A stretch of 64,000 nucleotides of DNA from Coniella vitis (lineage: Eukaryota > Ascomycota > Sordariomycetes > Diaporthales > Schizoparmaceae), in assembly GCA_011317545.1 (NCBI GenBank), contig WUJK01000001.1, positions 4,569,001-4,633,000 of the forward strand, given 5' to 3'. Both the position numbers and the translations under genes were made by a program. Shown here piece by piece: positions 54,923 through 64,000 of the stretch (position 1 is the first letter of the stretch; each line of letters starts with the position of its first letter). The notes beneath the pieces were generated by a model that had not been told where the DNA came from, did no database searches, and saw only the letters and a list, made by a program, of their open reading frames with translations.

Positions 54923-56508
54923 GTCGCGCCACTCCTCCCCCCTTCGGCCCTCTCTCCTATTCCACATTCCCACTTGATGCGCTCTCCTCCTACCCGATGT
55001 TTGCTCGCGCCCGACTCCTGACTACACACACCCCCCCCCCCTCTCTTTTGCACAAGATTGAAAACGGTGGGAAACAAAAGCAAGCAGACAAGTGAGGAGA
55101 GGAAAGGAAAAACGATGTTTGGAAAAAGAAAAAGAAAAAAAGAAAAGCCCCAGACACTGCGCTCGATCCCATTCTCATCCATTTCCCAATCACACTCTGC
55201 CTACGTTCCGTGTGTAGTGATACCTTTCTCCTGCGCCGGTCGTCGTGACGGGGCCGCTTTGGTTCGGTCTCTGTCTTTTCTTTTCTTTTGTTCTGTTTTT
55301 CTTTTCCCCCTTTTCCTTTCCTCGCTTTCATGTTATACAACACATTATAGTACGACACAGTACGTACAACAGGGAGTAGTATGCGCACGGCACGGCGCGG
55401 CTGCGGAACAATATGCTTTTGCTGGAGATCGACCCAGCCTTGCATGATCAGCATCGGATGCTGCTTGTGCATATGTACAAACCCATGACAGAATGCCATC
55501 CCACTGCGGGATCAAGTAGGCTGTATGAACAGTCCGCTCTTGCTTTTCTCCCGACGACAGGGCTATCAAGCGGAGAACAGAACGTCAATTACAGCCGCAC
55601 AAAAGGAAACAAGTCCGCCAAATATGGTCTGCTGTTTTGCATTCGCCAATTCTATAACAAAAAAACAATGGTTTATATGACATGGTGGGTAACAACAAAG
55701 TAATACTTTCAGCTTTGTACGCGCTCGCCTTGCTTCTCATCTTCTCGCACTTCTTTTTTTTAAGGAGAGAGAGAGAGAGGGCGCGGATGAGAACCAAAAC
55801 TCAGAACAGAACGATGGCGATGGGTAAAAAAAGAGATTTCCACATATGCATTCATGCTGTTGATCACAATGACCACACTGATAATTTCCCCTGGGCTTTT
55901 CTTTTCAATCCCCCCCCCCCCAATATCACACACATGCACAAGAAGCCAGTTTGGTTTAACCCATGCATCCGTCCCCATGGCGTCAAAATTCAACCAAAGA
56001 AATCAGGCGTCAGGCAAAGAGTCTGAAGAACAGAGCAGAATCTGGCGAGGGACGAAAAGACGAAGTCGAACACGGTTGATCGATTGATTCATGGGGGGGT
56101 TTTGAGGGGGCCACTTGTTTTTATGAAGATATATTGGGAATATTGCTGGCTGACAAAGATGTTGTTATGCGCTTCGATATATACAGGTATTATCTGAAAC
56201 GGTACCGCACACTGCGGAAACGTTATGATGGGGCGTGACGGTGAGCGGGGACTCAGGTGGTCAGAGTATCAATAGTGATGACGAGGGGTGCTGGTGGTAA
56301 CGGTACTGGGTCATTTGGCGCAATGTTATTATTGACGAATGGAAGCGAGGGTAGCTGAGCTGAATATGGGTTAAAGTAGTTGTATAAGTGGTCGGACAAG
56401 AAACGTTCAAAAGGGTATAATCGGAAGGAGAGCGGGCAAGGCTAGCCGGCTGGGTCGTGGATAAGCGAGAAACAATGGACTCCGGGTCGCGTGTGTTGTT
56501 GAATCCCA
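54923..56508. other. 1.6 kb region after the LYR gene
   Basis: No gene is recognised. The region was searched by eye for a missing LYR C-terminal exon without success. Short runs of C (about 55030, 55911), T and AAAAG-type purine sequence are present. The right end is the 3' flank of the minus-strand methyltransferase. Confidence 0.5.
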
Positions 56509-58080
56509 TCACGAAGGAGAATCCAGTGTTTTTGTACCCCACCAGGCTCCAACCTCGAGGCACTCGCCGCAGCTGGCCCCGTCTTTTTCAACAAGCTCCT
56601 TCATGAGCTTACCCATCCATGCATCCCACTCATCCTGCTTCTTGCCGCTGGCCTCGCGTAGCACGGGCTCCATGGCGTCGATGAAGCCTAGCACAGTCTG
56701 TAGCGCCGTCTGTCGCAGCGCCAACTGCGCCGAGCCCAGAACCCTACTCTTCTTTTCCCCTGTGACATTTCTATCCACACCGGTGTCGCCCCCGCTGTAA
56801 TGATCGTTGCCTGCTTTTTCGGGGGTGCTCGTGCCGGGTTTGGTGCCACCGCGACCACTCAACCTGCCCGTGTCAATGTAACTCTTGCCGTCCTTTGTCA
56901 CGACGCCACCCACAACCTCGCGCTCCCAGCGGACCTCTGTCAGCGGAATGGCGAGACGCTTCGAGCCAAGAGCAGTCAAGAGTGGCTCCTGGATAAAGTA
57001 GGAGCCAATATTGGCGCACGGCCAATTCAGGAGCTGCTGTGACTCAAGGAATTTGTTGATCCAGGTATTGTACTCGTACAAGTATGTGTTTTGCGGCCCA
57101 GACAGCGGCGTGCTGTTTCCCAGGTGATAGGCGCCCAGTTCCGTAACCAAGGTTTCCTGTTCGCCCTTTTTGGTGCTGCTGCTGTTGCTGCTGCCATTCG
57201 ACGCGTCATTGCCGTTTGCGTGCGATGCCGCGGTGGGGGCGGCGCTGGGGTCGTGGTCAAATAGTTTGGGCGTTGTCGTTGTCGTCGGTGTGTCTGGAAC
57301 GTGTGGTCGCAGCATGCGAATCGGATGGTCGCAATCCCATACCTCGAGGACACCACCTGGCTTGAGCAATCGCAGACACTCATCCAAGAGATCTTGGAAC
57401 TGCGCGGATTTGGTGACAAGCGACAGCTCCTTGCACATAACCAGGTCGAACTCGCCGTCGGCAAAGGGAAAAGGCTTGTTGCGCATATCGTGCTGGACAA
57501 AGGTCCACTGCATACTCTTGTCTGGTGGCTGTTCGGCGAAATTGCCTGATGCCGAAGAGAGCGAACCCCTTTCTTTGGGCGTCGTTGCTCCTGAAAACGC
57601 CGCTGAAAGGCCGCCGGGGTTGGGCACACCTGAGATGCCGCCGAGAGCAGCAATGTCGAGGCCGGTAAAGGAAATGTTGGAGTGCCCTTTGCGGGAAAAG
57701 TACGAATGGCACATCATGCTCCAGAAGCCATAGCCGCAACCGAGATCGAGAACGCGGGTGGGGGGGCGCTTGGCGAAAGCAGACGAGCAGACGGGGCCGC
57801 CAAAGAGTTGGAAGAGGAGGAGGGTGCGAAGGGACTGGCGATGGAGTTCCTGGAGGTCGACGGGAAGCGGGTAGGGCAGAGTCGGGTCGGAGAGGTAGGT
57901 TCGACCGTTGGTCTTTGTGACGAAGGGCTTGCGAGGCACGGCATGGCGGCTCCGGGTGGACACATCATCGTCCTCGCGGGAAAAGGAGGCGAGATCGTTG
58001 GTCGACATGACGGTGCGGCTACTGAGCGAGGTGGCCGCGCTCACGCTTTGCGAGCGAAAGGTGCTGTCGCCGCCGGCCAT
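56509..58080 (-). CDS. Class I SAM-dependent methyltransferase
   Basis: Single exon; 523 aa from the Met beginning MAGGDSTFRSQ. Methyltransferase motif I is VLDLGCGYGFWSMM (about 110-123), and motif II/III regions are ISFTGLDIAALGG and MQWTFVQHDMRNKPFPF; motif IV is FDLVMCKELSLV, followed by ECLRLLKPGGVLEVWDCD. The preceding segment (NGRTYLSDPTLPYPLPVD, LHRQSLRTLLLFQLFGGPVC) is typical of a fungal family of regulatory-type methyltransferases related to LaeA/VipC-like proteins, but no specific member is assigned. The C-terminus ends GAWWGTKTLDSPS. A disordered Ser/Thr/Pro-rich loop interrupts the domain after HPIRMLRPHV. The frame stays open upstream to a Met at 58992 (827 aa in all). That extension is Pro/Ser/Gln-rich and could be coding or leader. 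Confidence 0.85.
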   Translation of the reverse strand: MAGGDSTFRSQSVSAATSLSSRTVMSTNDLASFSREDDDVSTRSRHAVPRKPFVTKTNGRTYLSDPTLPYPLPVDLQELHRQSLRTLLLFQLFGGPVCSSAFAKRPPTRVLDLGCGYGFWSMMCHSYFSRKGHSNISFTGLDIAALGGISGVPNPGGLSAAFSGATTPKERGSLSSASGNFAEQPPDKSMQWTFVQHDMRNKPFPFADGEFDLVMCKELSLVTKSAQFQDLLDECLRLLKPGGVLEVWDCDHPIRMLRPHVPDTPTTTTTPKLFDHDPSAAPTAASHANGNDASNGSSNSSSTKKGEQETLVTELGAYHLGNSTPLSGPQNTYLYEYNTWINKFLESQQLLNWPCANIGSYFIQEPLLTALGSKRLAIPLTEVRWEREVVGGVVTKDGKSYIDTGRLSGRGGTKPGTSTPEKAGNDHYSGGDTGVDRNVTGEKKSRVLGSAQLALRQTALQTVLGFIDAMEPVLREASGKKQDEWDAWMGKLMKELVEKDGASCGECLEVGAWWGTKTLDSPS

Positions 58081-59260
58081 GGCGGCATGATGGGTTCGGG
58101 GACTGCGCAGGCGCTCACGGTCCAAGGAAGGCGAGGGCGAATGCGGAGGCGCGGTCACGGGCGCGGGCGCAGACGAGGGCGGCGGCGGCGGCGGCGAGGT
58201 GGCGGCCAGAGGCGTGCTGGACGGCTGCGAGCGGCGTGATGCTGATGGTCTGCGCGAAGCAGCTCTCAGGTGTTCGCGGAGGGGACGCTCGGGGAGCAGA
58301 GGGGCACCGGAATGGGGATAAGGATGCGGGATAACAAGGCGCCGAGCTGCCAACGGTCGCTGCTGAGGGGCGGGCTGTGGGTGTTGCTGGTGATGATTTT
58401 GAGACTGCGGTTGAGGCTGCGACGTGGAGCAGGTTCCAAGTCCTCGTGGCTGCACGTCGCCAGGCGGTGGCGGCTTCGTGTGTTGCTGCACAGAAGAAGA
58501 AGAAGACGCAGCAGGAGGAGGGGGAGACGAAGCGGTGGTATTGGTGGTGGAGGTGGTGGTGACAAGAGAAGGAGATGAGTCCGAGGTTGCAGGTCGCTGG
58601 CTGCAGCAAGCGCACACCGAAGTGGAGTCTGCGGAAGGGAGCCGCACACATTGATCGGACAAACAGGAGGAGGAGGCTGCTTCCAAGGCCACCGCAAATG
58701 TTGCTGCAGAACCAGGATCTGCCTGTTCTTCAGGGGGTCTGCTTCGGTGGCTGACCCATTCTGGCGGGGCGCGTTGATGCTGATTAGGACTGACCCCTCG
58801 CCCAGGCCCTGGATCCCTGAGCCCTGAATCCCCGCGAGCTGCAGCTGTTCTTGTCCAGTGACACTGACAGGTGCAGGCGGACGCTGTGTTGCCTCCGCTA
58901 CATGCCACTGTTTGCGGTGCCGTCCGCTGGACGGACGCCAACTCGCCCGGAAACGGCTGCCTGCTTGCTGCAAAGCCCCACGCATACTCCATCCTGCCAG
59001 CCTGTGTTCTGTCTTGGCGCAGACTACCTTTGCCGCAATTTCAACTGACTGTAGGTATTCTACAGAGCCCTCAAGCGGCAGACGGAACACGAGTGTTGCC
59101 CATTTGCGTGTCCAAGTTCCGCTCAATCCAAAGTCATCGCGGTATTGAGGGTGCGGGTGGAAGGACAAGCGGGAGTACGTTGCTTAAACCTTGGTGAATA
59201 TTCAAAGTAGAGTCGGACAATCTTGGTCTGAAAGATCTGTGTGAGCAGGTCATTACACTT

Positions 59261-59261
<1 letters not shown>

Positions 59262-59291
<30 letters not shown>
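59262..59291. repeat. A30 homopolymer
   Basis: Thirty consecutive A on the plus strand upstream of the methyltransferase gene. Confidence 0.95.
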
Positions 59292-59292
<1 letters not shown>

Positions 59293-60996
59293 ATCTTCAA
59301 GCCGGGCCTGGCCAAGACACAAAAAGGAGGGACCAGTGCCGCTCATACGTCGTGCCACCGTCGTGTTGCAAGCATGCGGCCAGTGCGAGGAATAAACAAG
59401 ATGGGCCTTCCTCGCTTCGTGATAGACGCAGCTAAACCCAAGATTGGTCTCTTTCTGCATTCCGAAACGTATATAGTACTCGAGTACTGAGTGTGCGAAT
59501 GCTTGGAATTGCTCACCTGGTTGTTGTTTTGCGCGCCCAAGTACAGCACACCACATGTGATAGAGTTAGCCCCCAGCTCCGCTGCTGTTGATTCTGACTA
59601 ACAAATCGCACCAAGTCCCAAGTGCCCTGTCCCTGGTTTTTTTGCCTTTTTGTCCAAACGCTCGACATCCGCGGCTCCTCTTCCCGGGTCGGCTGTTTGT
59701 GGGGTTGGGGATTGCGTGAGAGAAGGAGCGGGAGGCGGAGGAGGAGGAGTCTGGTCAGACACAGTAAGCGAAAGCAAGCGAGGACCTCTTAGCAGTCAAA
59801 AGACAGCTATCGAAACATAGTGGTGGTACGCGCTGCTAATTGGGAAAGACTGTTCGCTGTTCGTTTGGCCCAGGCCCTACAAAGCCAGTGTGTGTCTCTG
59901 TCGATCTCGTAACGTCGCAATCTGAGTCCAAGCGCGGGCTTCTATATACTATGTAAATTATCAACGGTCCAATCGATCAGTAACGAGGTACCCGCTGCTA
60001 TGCCTCGAACAGTCCCAATTAGAAAACATAATAGGCTTGATAGAGGCGACTTACGAGCACAAGGCAATATAAAACATGACTTGAGTAGTCCTGGAAGACA
60101 ACAATGAGTGAGGAATCAGTGGTCCAGCAATACAGCAGACGACCGGAAATTCTTGACCAGTATTGTGCGCGCGAGACCAAGGGAAGAAAAGCAGGACCTG
60201 TGCCAGCGCTTTTATATAAAGGTCCGCAACATGCTTCCTCCTTGTTGTCCCCTCGTTTGATCATAAGCCTACCAATCCGGCCCCTTTCTTTTTAACCGAC
60301 CGGCCTGTCGATTCTGCCTAGTAGTCGTGTGAAAAGGCAAGCGGTTGGGGTGTCTTTTCCCCTCTCGCCTTGGGGAAGAGAGAGAGGAGGGGGGGTGTTT
60401 TCTTGGACCCCTGGTGATCATCCAGCCCTGCCAAAGGCCAGAAGCGAGCAAGCCTACCATAGCATATAAGCATAATGCGGGGGACAATTAAAAGCCCCCC
60501 TCCTCCGCTCGTTTGTGATCCCAAAGTATGGGACTGACGCGTCGACGCCCTCCTTGCTTCATCGGTGCAAGCCACGGCGTGTTGGATATTCCGTCCTCTT
60601 TACCGTGCGGCAAGCCTGGTCCTGGCTGGATGGCTTCCTTGTCAGCCGTTGGCTGCGCCCAGCTTCTGCCTCTGGGGCGTTTTTGGAGCGACTCGATTGG
60701 ATCCAGAAGGCTCCAGGCATGCAGCATAAACATACGCACGCCGGCTCGTCCCTGTGTGTCAGCTTGTGGCCAAGGGCAGCTTGTGACATTTTGCCGCTCC
60801 GGGTGCTAGCCTGCTGCAATGCTCATGCACTGTCATCTTGGTGGTGGCGGGGAAGGTGGACGGGGCGGGTGTAACCAGGCGCCTATATTTATGTGTTTCC
60901 CATGGTCGGGATCGTGACTTGTTGCAGCAGCAGAGGGCACAACGTAGGTGGAGGTCATGGAGCGAGTGCATATTCCATAGTATCTGCCAACCTAAG

Positions 60997-61006
60997 TACC
61001 TAGGTA
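60997..61006. repeat. TACCTAGGTA palindrome, copy 2
   Basis: Perfect palindrome in gene-free DNA, flanked by AAG and GATA. Confidence 0.85.
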
Positions 61007-61512
61007 GATACTGCCCGCAGATTGCGCGGAAAAACATTATGCCATAATCTATCAAGCATTACCTAAGTGCTGCATAATATTAAAGTTGTTCAAGGCCAGA
61101 CTGGGAAAGAGTGAGGATGCTGCGAGACCCTTCCCAAACGGGCTGGCATGCGTGGCGCTCTTTCCGAGTGTCCCAGCACTCTGGGTCAAGCCTCGCCAGG
61201 GTTCCGAGGTTCCATCGCGCTGCGCTGCCTGCACCAAGGGAAACACAACCCGACGTTCTATTTCTGAGATGGAAGACCCTTTGGGTGTGTGTTTTTTTCG
61301 TCTTGCTTGTCGTATTTTTTTTCTTTCTTCTTTTTCTTCTTAATATTGGGATATCTAGGTGCGGAAAGCAAAGAAGGACTGCTTGACTGTTGACGCGTGA
61401 CATTGAGCGGCAATCATGCGAGAGAACACAGGCATACCAAGCAAACTATATCCACTGCTGGTTCTATCGGCAGTTCTTGCAGCTTGATAATTGGGCATTT
61501 CAAGCCAGTACA

Positions 61513-61522
61513 TACCTAGGTA
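61513..61522. repeat. TACCTAGGTA palindrome, copy 3
   Basis: Perfect palindrome 507 bp from the end of copy 2, preceded by AGTACA. Confidence 0.85.
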
Positions 61523-62667
61523 CGGGAAACAGAAAACATTCATGGTCTTGGTATGCAACGGCCCCATTCCAACAGCGATATCAAGACCCAGAAAGCTGTC
61601 ACGTGGAGCCAGTGCACAGACCTCCCTTTGCAGCTCAGACCTCCCAGCCGTCCATCCCCTGCCCTGGGCTCGCTGGCAGGCTGGTGGGGGCAGCTGTGGC
61701 GGCCAGAACAGCCAGAACAGCCTAAACTGCACTGAAAAACAGACAGAACGACGGCTGCAGTGCCCTGTGAAGGTCATGGCAGCCGGAGCCTCAGCAGGAC
61801 TATCCCATAACCTACTTGCCTACCAGCCCTACCTACCATGAACTTGTGCTTCTTATCAGATCAACACAGGCACCGCCCTGCCCATACTACTTACTAGCCT
61901 CTACCTGACTTATTCTTTGCATCCAGTATTCATTGGCCTATCTCTGGCAGCATCTGCAGTCGACATACATCTTCATTCCATATGGGTACGTCTTCTCTCT
62001 ACTGTCCTTGGCTCCATCCACTGTCGCTGCCCGCTGTTGTTGTTGACTCCCACAGCCATTCACTGGAGATCCACTCACCCAAGCAGCAGCCAACTCTGGC
62101 TGGGCAATGTCTCGCTTCACTTGAGGCTCCTGTTGTATATGTCCGTAGTACAGGATCTGGGCTGACTGCTGCTCTCTCTCCCTCTATCTAGTCTGTGATC
62201 CAGCAGCAATCCCGACCTGAAAGGAACCAAAAAATAGGAAAGAAAAAGAAAAAAAAGGCCAAGAAAACCACCTAAAACCTGGAAATCAAAAGCAAGAAGA
62301 GCAGACCCCAACAAACACTCGGTTTAGGCGACTCTGTGCTGTCCTGGCCTGGACACGCCCACACCTCACCTGTCTTGTGTCGGCCCAGAAGCTCCACAGT
62401 GGGCTACGCTGGTCTGGTCTGGTCTGGTCTGCTCTACTTTGCTTTGCTTTGCTTACCTCGTCGAGTCAGTCAGCTCTGGAGTGCCAGTCCAGTCAGTTAT
62501 CTCGCCATCCCACCACCCTCCAGACCACTTCCAGCCAACTTTGCACTCGCCCATCACCCTTTGGAAGCTTCCCTTGTCCGCTTACAACCAGCAGCCAGCT
62601 CGATAGACAGCCCACCTCCTGTACAGCAAGGCTAGCTCCACCCCCGAGGCCCCTGTCAGCCAAATCC

Positions 62668-62771
62668 ATGCGCCGACACCGACCGCGTCGTTGCTCTGCC
62701 ATCCCACTACACAAGCTGTCAAGAACCTGCTGCTACAAGCCCTCCTCCTCCTACTCCTCCTCCTCCTCCTC

Positions 62772-62805
<34 letters not shown>

Positions 62806-62905
62806 GTTGCCACCGTCATCCTTACGCCCGACTCTTGTCCTCCATCTCCTCCAGGCACGTCTGCCTTACGATCCGTGGCTCTTATCCATGGTAGCTAGAT
62901 GCTAG
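62668..62905 (+). promoter_or_regulatory. Stacked upstream ORFs before the CCR4 start
   Basis: If the CCR4 mRNA includes this leader unspliced, it carries a 76-codon uORF (62668-62898, with Ser and Cys runs from a CTC/CTG repeat). It also carries a five-codon uORF (62888-62905, MVARC) whose TAG directly abuts the CCR4 ATG, and an out-of-frame ATG at 62899. Whether the leader is spliced is not visible from sequence. Confidence 0.4.
62752..62803. repeat. (CTC)n(CTG)n compound trinucleotide repeat
   Basis: About eight CTC/TCC units followed by about nine CTG units in the putative CCR4 leader. Confidence 0.88.
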
Positions 62906-63992
62906 ATGGCAGATGGTTATCGATATCTCCAGCAGCATCTTGGAAACGTCTACGTCCAGCCCACGACCAAGAACTCGCTTGCCGACCAGACTCTGTTGCA
63001 CACTCTGCTGAGCCACGTCTCGCCCAGCCCGCTTCCGACCCCCAAGCCCTCCGACCGAGGCTCCCCCAGCCGATCCGCTCAAGGCATGTACAGCACCGGT
63101 CACCAGCCGGGACCCAATTCCCGGCTCAATGGTGGCTCCAACGCGGCATCGCGCTCCATGCAGATGCTCTACAACCATCCGTCCAACGCTTCCAATCAAT
63201 ACGCACACCCCTCGCACCACCAGGGCATCCAGCCTGACCACACGGGCCATGGCGCATCCATGGGCCACGCCTCGGGCTATTCGAGCGGCATAATACCCAG
63301 CGCAAGCCCCTACTCGGCCAACAACATCCCCAACGGCCACCCAGGCACTACACGCGGCGGCCAGGCACAGCAGATCAGTGAAGAGTGGGCGTTGCAGCTT
63401 CGTTTGCACAAGGAAGCCGAGAGAGCGCACGCTTCCATGAGCGAGCAGCATAGCGGCCACTATTTTGCGCGTCTCAAGGCTGCCGAAAACCGCGGGATAG
63501 GACCCTCACTCGGCACCGGCGCGGCGAGCAATGCGGCGGACGCCGAGGATGAGCAGGGAGTCAGGCGTCCACACATGGTGGAAAAGGCAGACCAGCGCCA
63601 GGAGTGGTTCAACATGGACATGAGCGGCCAGGGTGTGCGTCATCTCTCGCCAGACCTGTTTGATCACTACGCCTTCCTCAAGGAGCTGTACCTGGCCTCC
63701 AACAAGCTCTCACACATACCGGCCGCTCTCGGGCAGCTGCGGAAGCTCACATTGCTCGAAATGTCGCACAATCAAATCACCGAAATACCACCAGAGCTGG
63801 GCATGTGCACCTCGCTGAAGCAGCTCTTTCTCTTCGACAACCAGATTCAGACCCTCCCGTATGAGCTCGGCTCGCTCTTCAACCTGGACGTTCTCGGCGT
63901 GGAGGGCAACCCATTGGATACGGAGTTAAAGCAAGAATTGATGGAAAAGGGCACCAAGAGTTTGATTCAGTTCCTCCGTGAACAGGCAAAAG
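62906..63992 (+). CDS. CCR4: CCR4 deadenylase, first coding exon (cut by window end)
   Basis: Open frame of 362 codons plus one base from ATG 62906 (MADGYRYLQQH), ending at a GTGAGT donor 8 bp before the window end. It has no stop in the window. Residues 1-150 are a Ser/Pro/His/Asn-rich disordered N-terminus. A helix follows (ISEEWALQLRLHKEAERAH), then PHMVEKADQRQEWFNMDMSG and a leucine-rich-repeat block at about 240-345 (LKELYLASNKLSHIPAALG, LTLLEMSHNQITEIPPELG, LKQLFLFDNQIQTLPYELG, LDVLGVEGNPLD), ending LIQFLREQAK. This LRR arrangement is characteristic of Ccr4, where it binds Caf1/Pop2 in the Ccr4-Not complex. The exonuclease (EEP) domain that removes poly(A) tails must lie in later exons outside the window. 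An in-frame TAG at 62903 blocks extension upstream without splicing. Confidence 0.9.
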
Positions 63993-64000
63993 GTGAGTCG

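Larger units (their letters stand above)
58081..62905. other. 4.8 kb region between the methyltransferase and CCR4
   Basis: Positions 58081-58992 remain open in the methyltransferase frame and may be its N-terminus or leader. Beyond that no gene is recognised. Landmarks are A30 at 59262-59291, TACCTAGGTA palindromes at 60997-61006 and 61513-61522, a CTGGT-type tandem repeat at about 62410-62435, and the CT-rich, GC-rich CCR4 leader from about 62.3 kb. Confidence 0.5.

Noticed and set aside
55551..55680. Candidate downstream exon of the LYR gene after CGACAG
   Set aside because: Joining it in phase gives an Arg/Lys-rich peptide unrelated to the expected Tyr/Arg helix.
58266..59168. 300-codon minus-strand frame upstream of the methyltransferase
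   Set aside because: Overlaps the extended methyltransferase frame, is dominated by Leu/Pro runs from CT-rich DNA, and has no domain.
1..64000. Secondary-metabolite or defence gene cluster
   Set aside because: No core biosynthetic enzyme, NLR, transposase or CRISPR-like array is present; the genes are functionally diverse.

Overview
The window is nuclear DNA of a filamentous ascomycete, most likely a sordariomycete and possibly Hypocreales. The evidence is short introns (about 55-155 nt) with GTRNGT-type donors and CTRAY-type branch points, GC-rich coding third positions, long homopolymeric amino-acid runs in many proteins, and fungus-restricted families: Rtt109, 2EXR, Pth11-like rhodopsin domain, Zn2Cys6, and the fungal bicupin oxalate decarboxylase. 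Genus or species cannot be fixed from the sequence alone.

Layout. 1.0-2.8 kb: secreted bicupin oxalate decarboxylase (-). 2.8-9.2 kb: gene-free, partly AT-rich. 9.2-20.6 kb: dense block with an RKM4/SETD6-type SET methyltransferase (+, reading frame broken near 9.94 kb), RTT109 (-) divergent from mitoribosomal mL57 (+), a 2EXR protein (-), dienelactone hydrolase (+) and a Ca3427-like solute-binding-fold protein (-). 22.7-31.0 kb: DUF1989 urea-carboxylase-associated protein, HD hydrolase, secreted double-fasciclin protein and LAT-type amino-acid transporter, all (+). 34.3-35.8 kb: Pth11-like seven-helix protein (+). 39.0-40.4 kb: D-2-hydroxyacid dehydrogenase (-). 45.2-48.1 kb: large Zn2Cys6 regulator (+). 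51.1-51.8 kb: small bZIP (+). 53.0-54.9 kb: mitochondrial-looking hotdog thioesterase (-) divergent from an LYRM5/ETFRF1-like LYR protein (+) that ends unusually early. 56.5-58.1 kb: class I methyltransferase (-). 62.9 kb to the end: first coding exon of CCR4 (+), cut by the window edge.

No rRNA, tRNA, transposase, CRISPR array or secondary-metabolite core enzyme was recognised. The genes are mostly independent housekeeping, metabolic and regulatory loci. The gene-free stretches, together about half the window, carry simple repeats, five poly(A)/poly(T) tracts of 30-51 nt and three perfect copies of the palindrome TACCTAGGTA.

Points most worth a second look: the SET-gene frame break, the LYR-protein stop codon embedded in a perfect splice donor, the stacked upstream ORFs abutting the CCR4 start codon, and the repeated palindrome.
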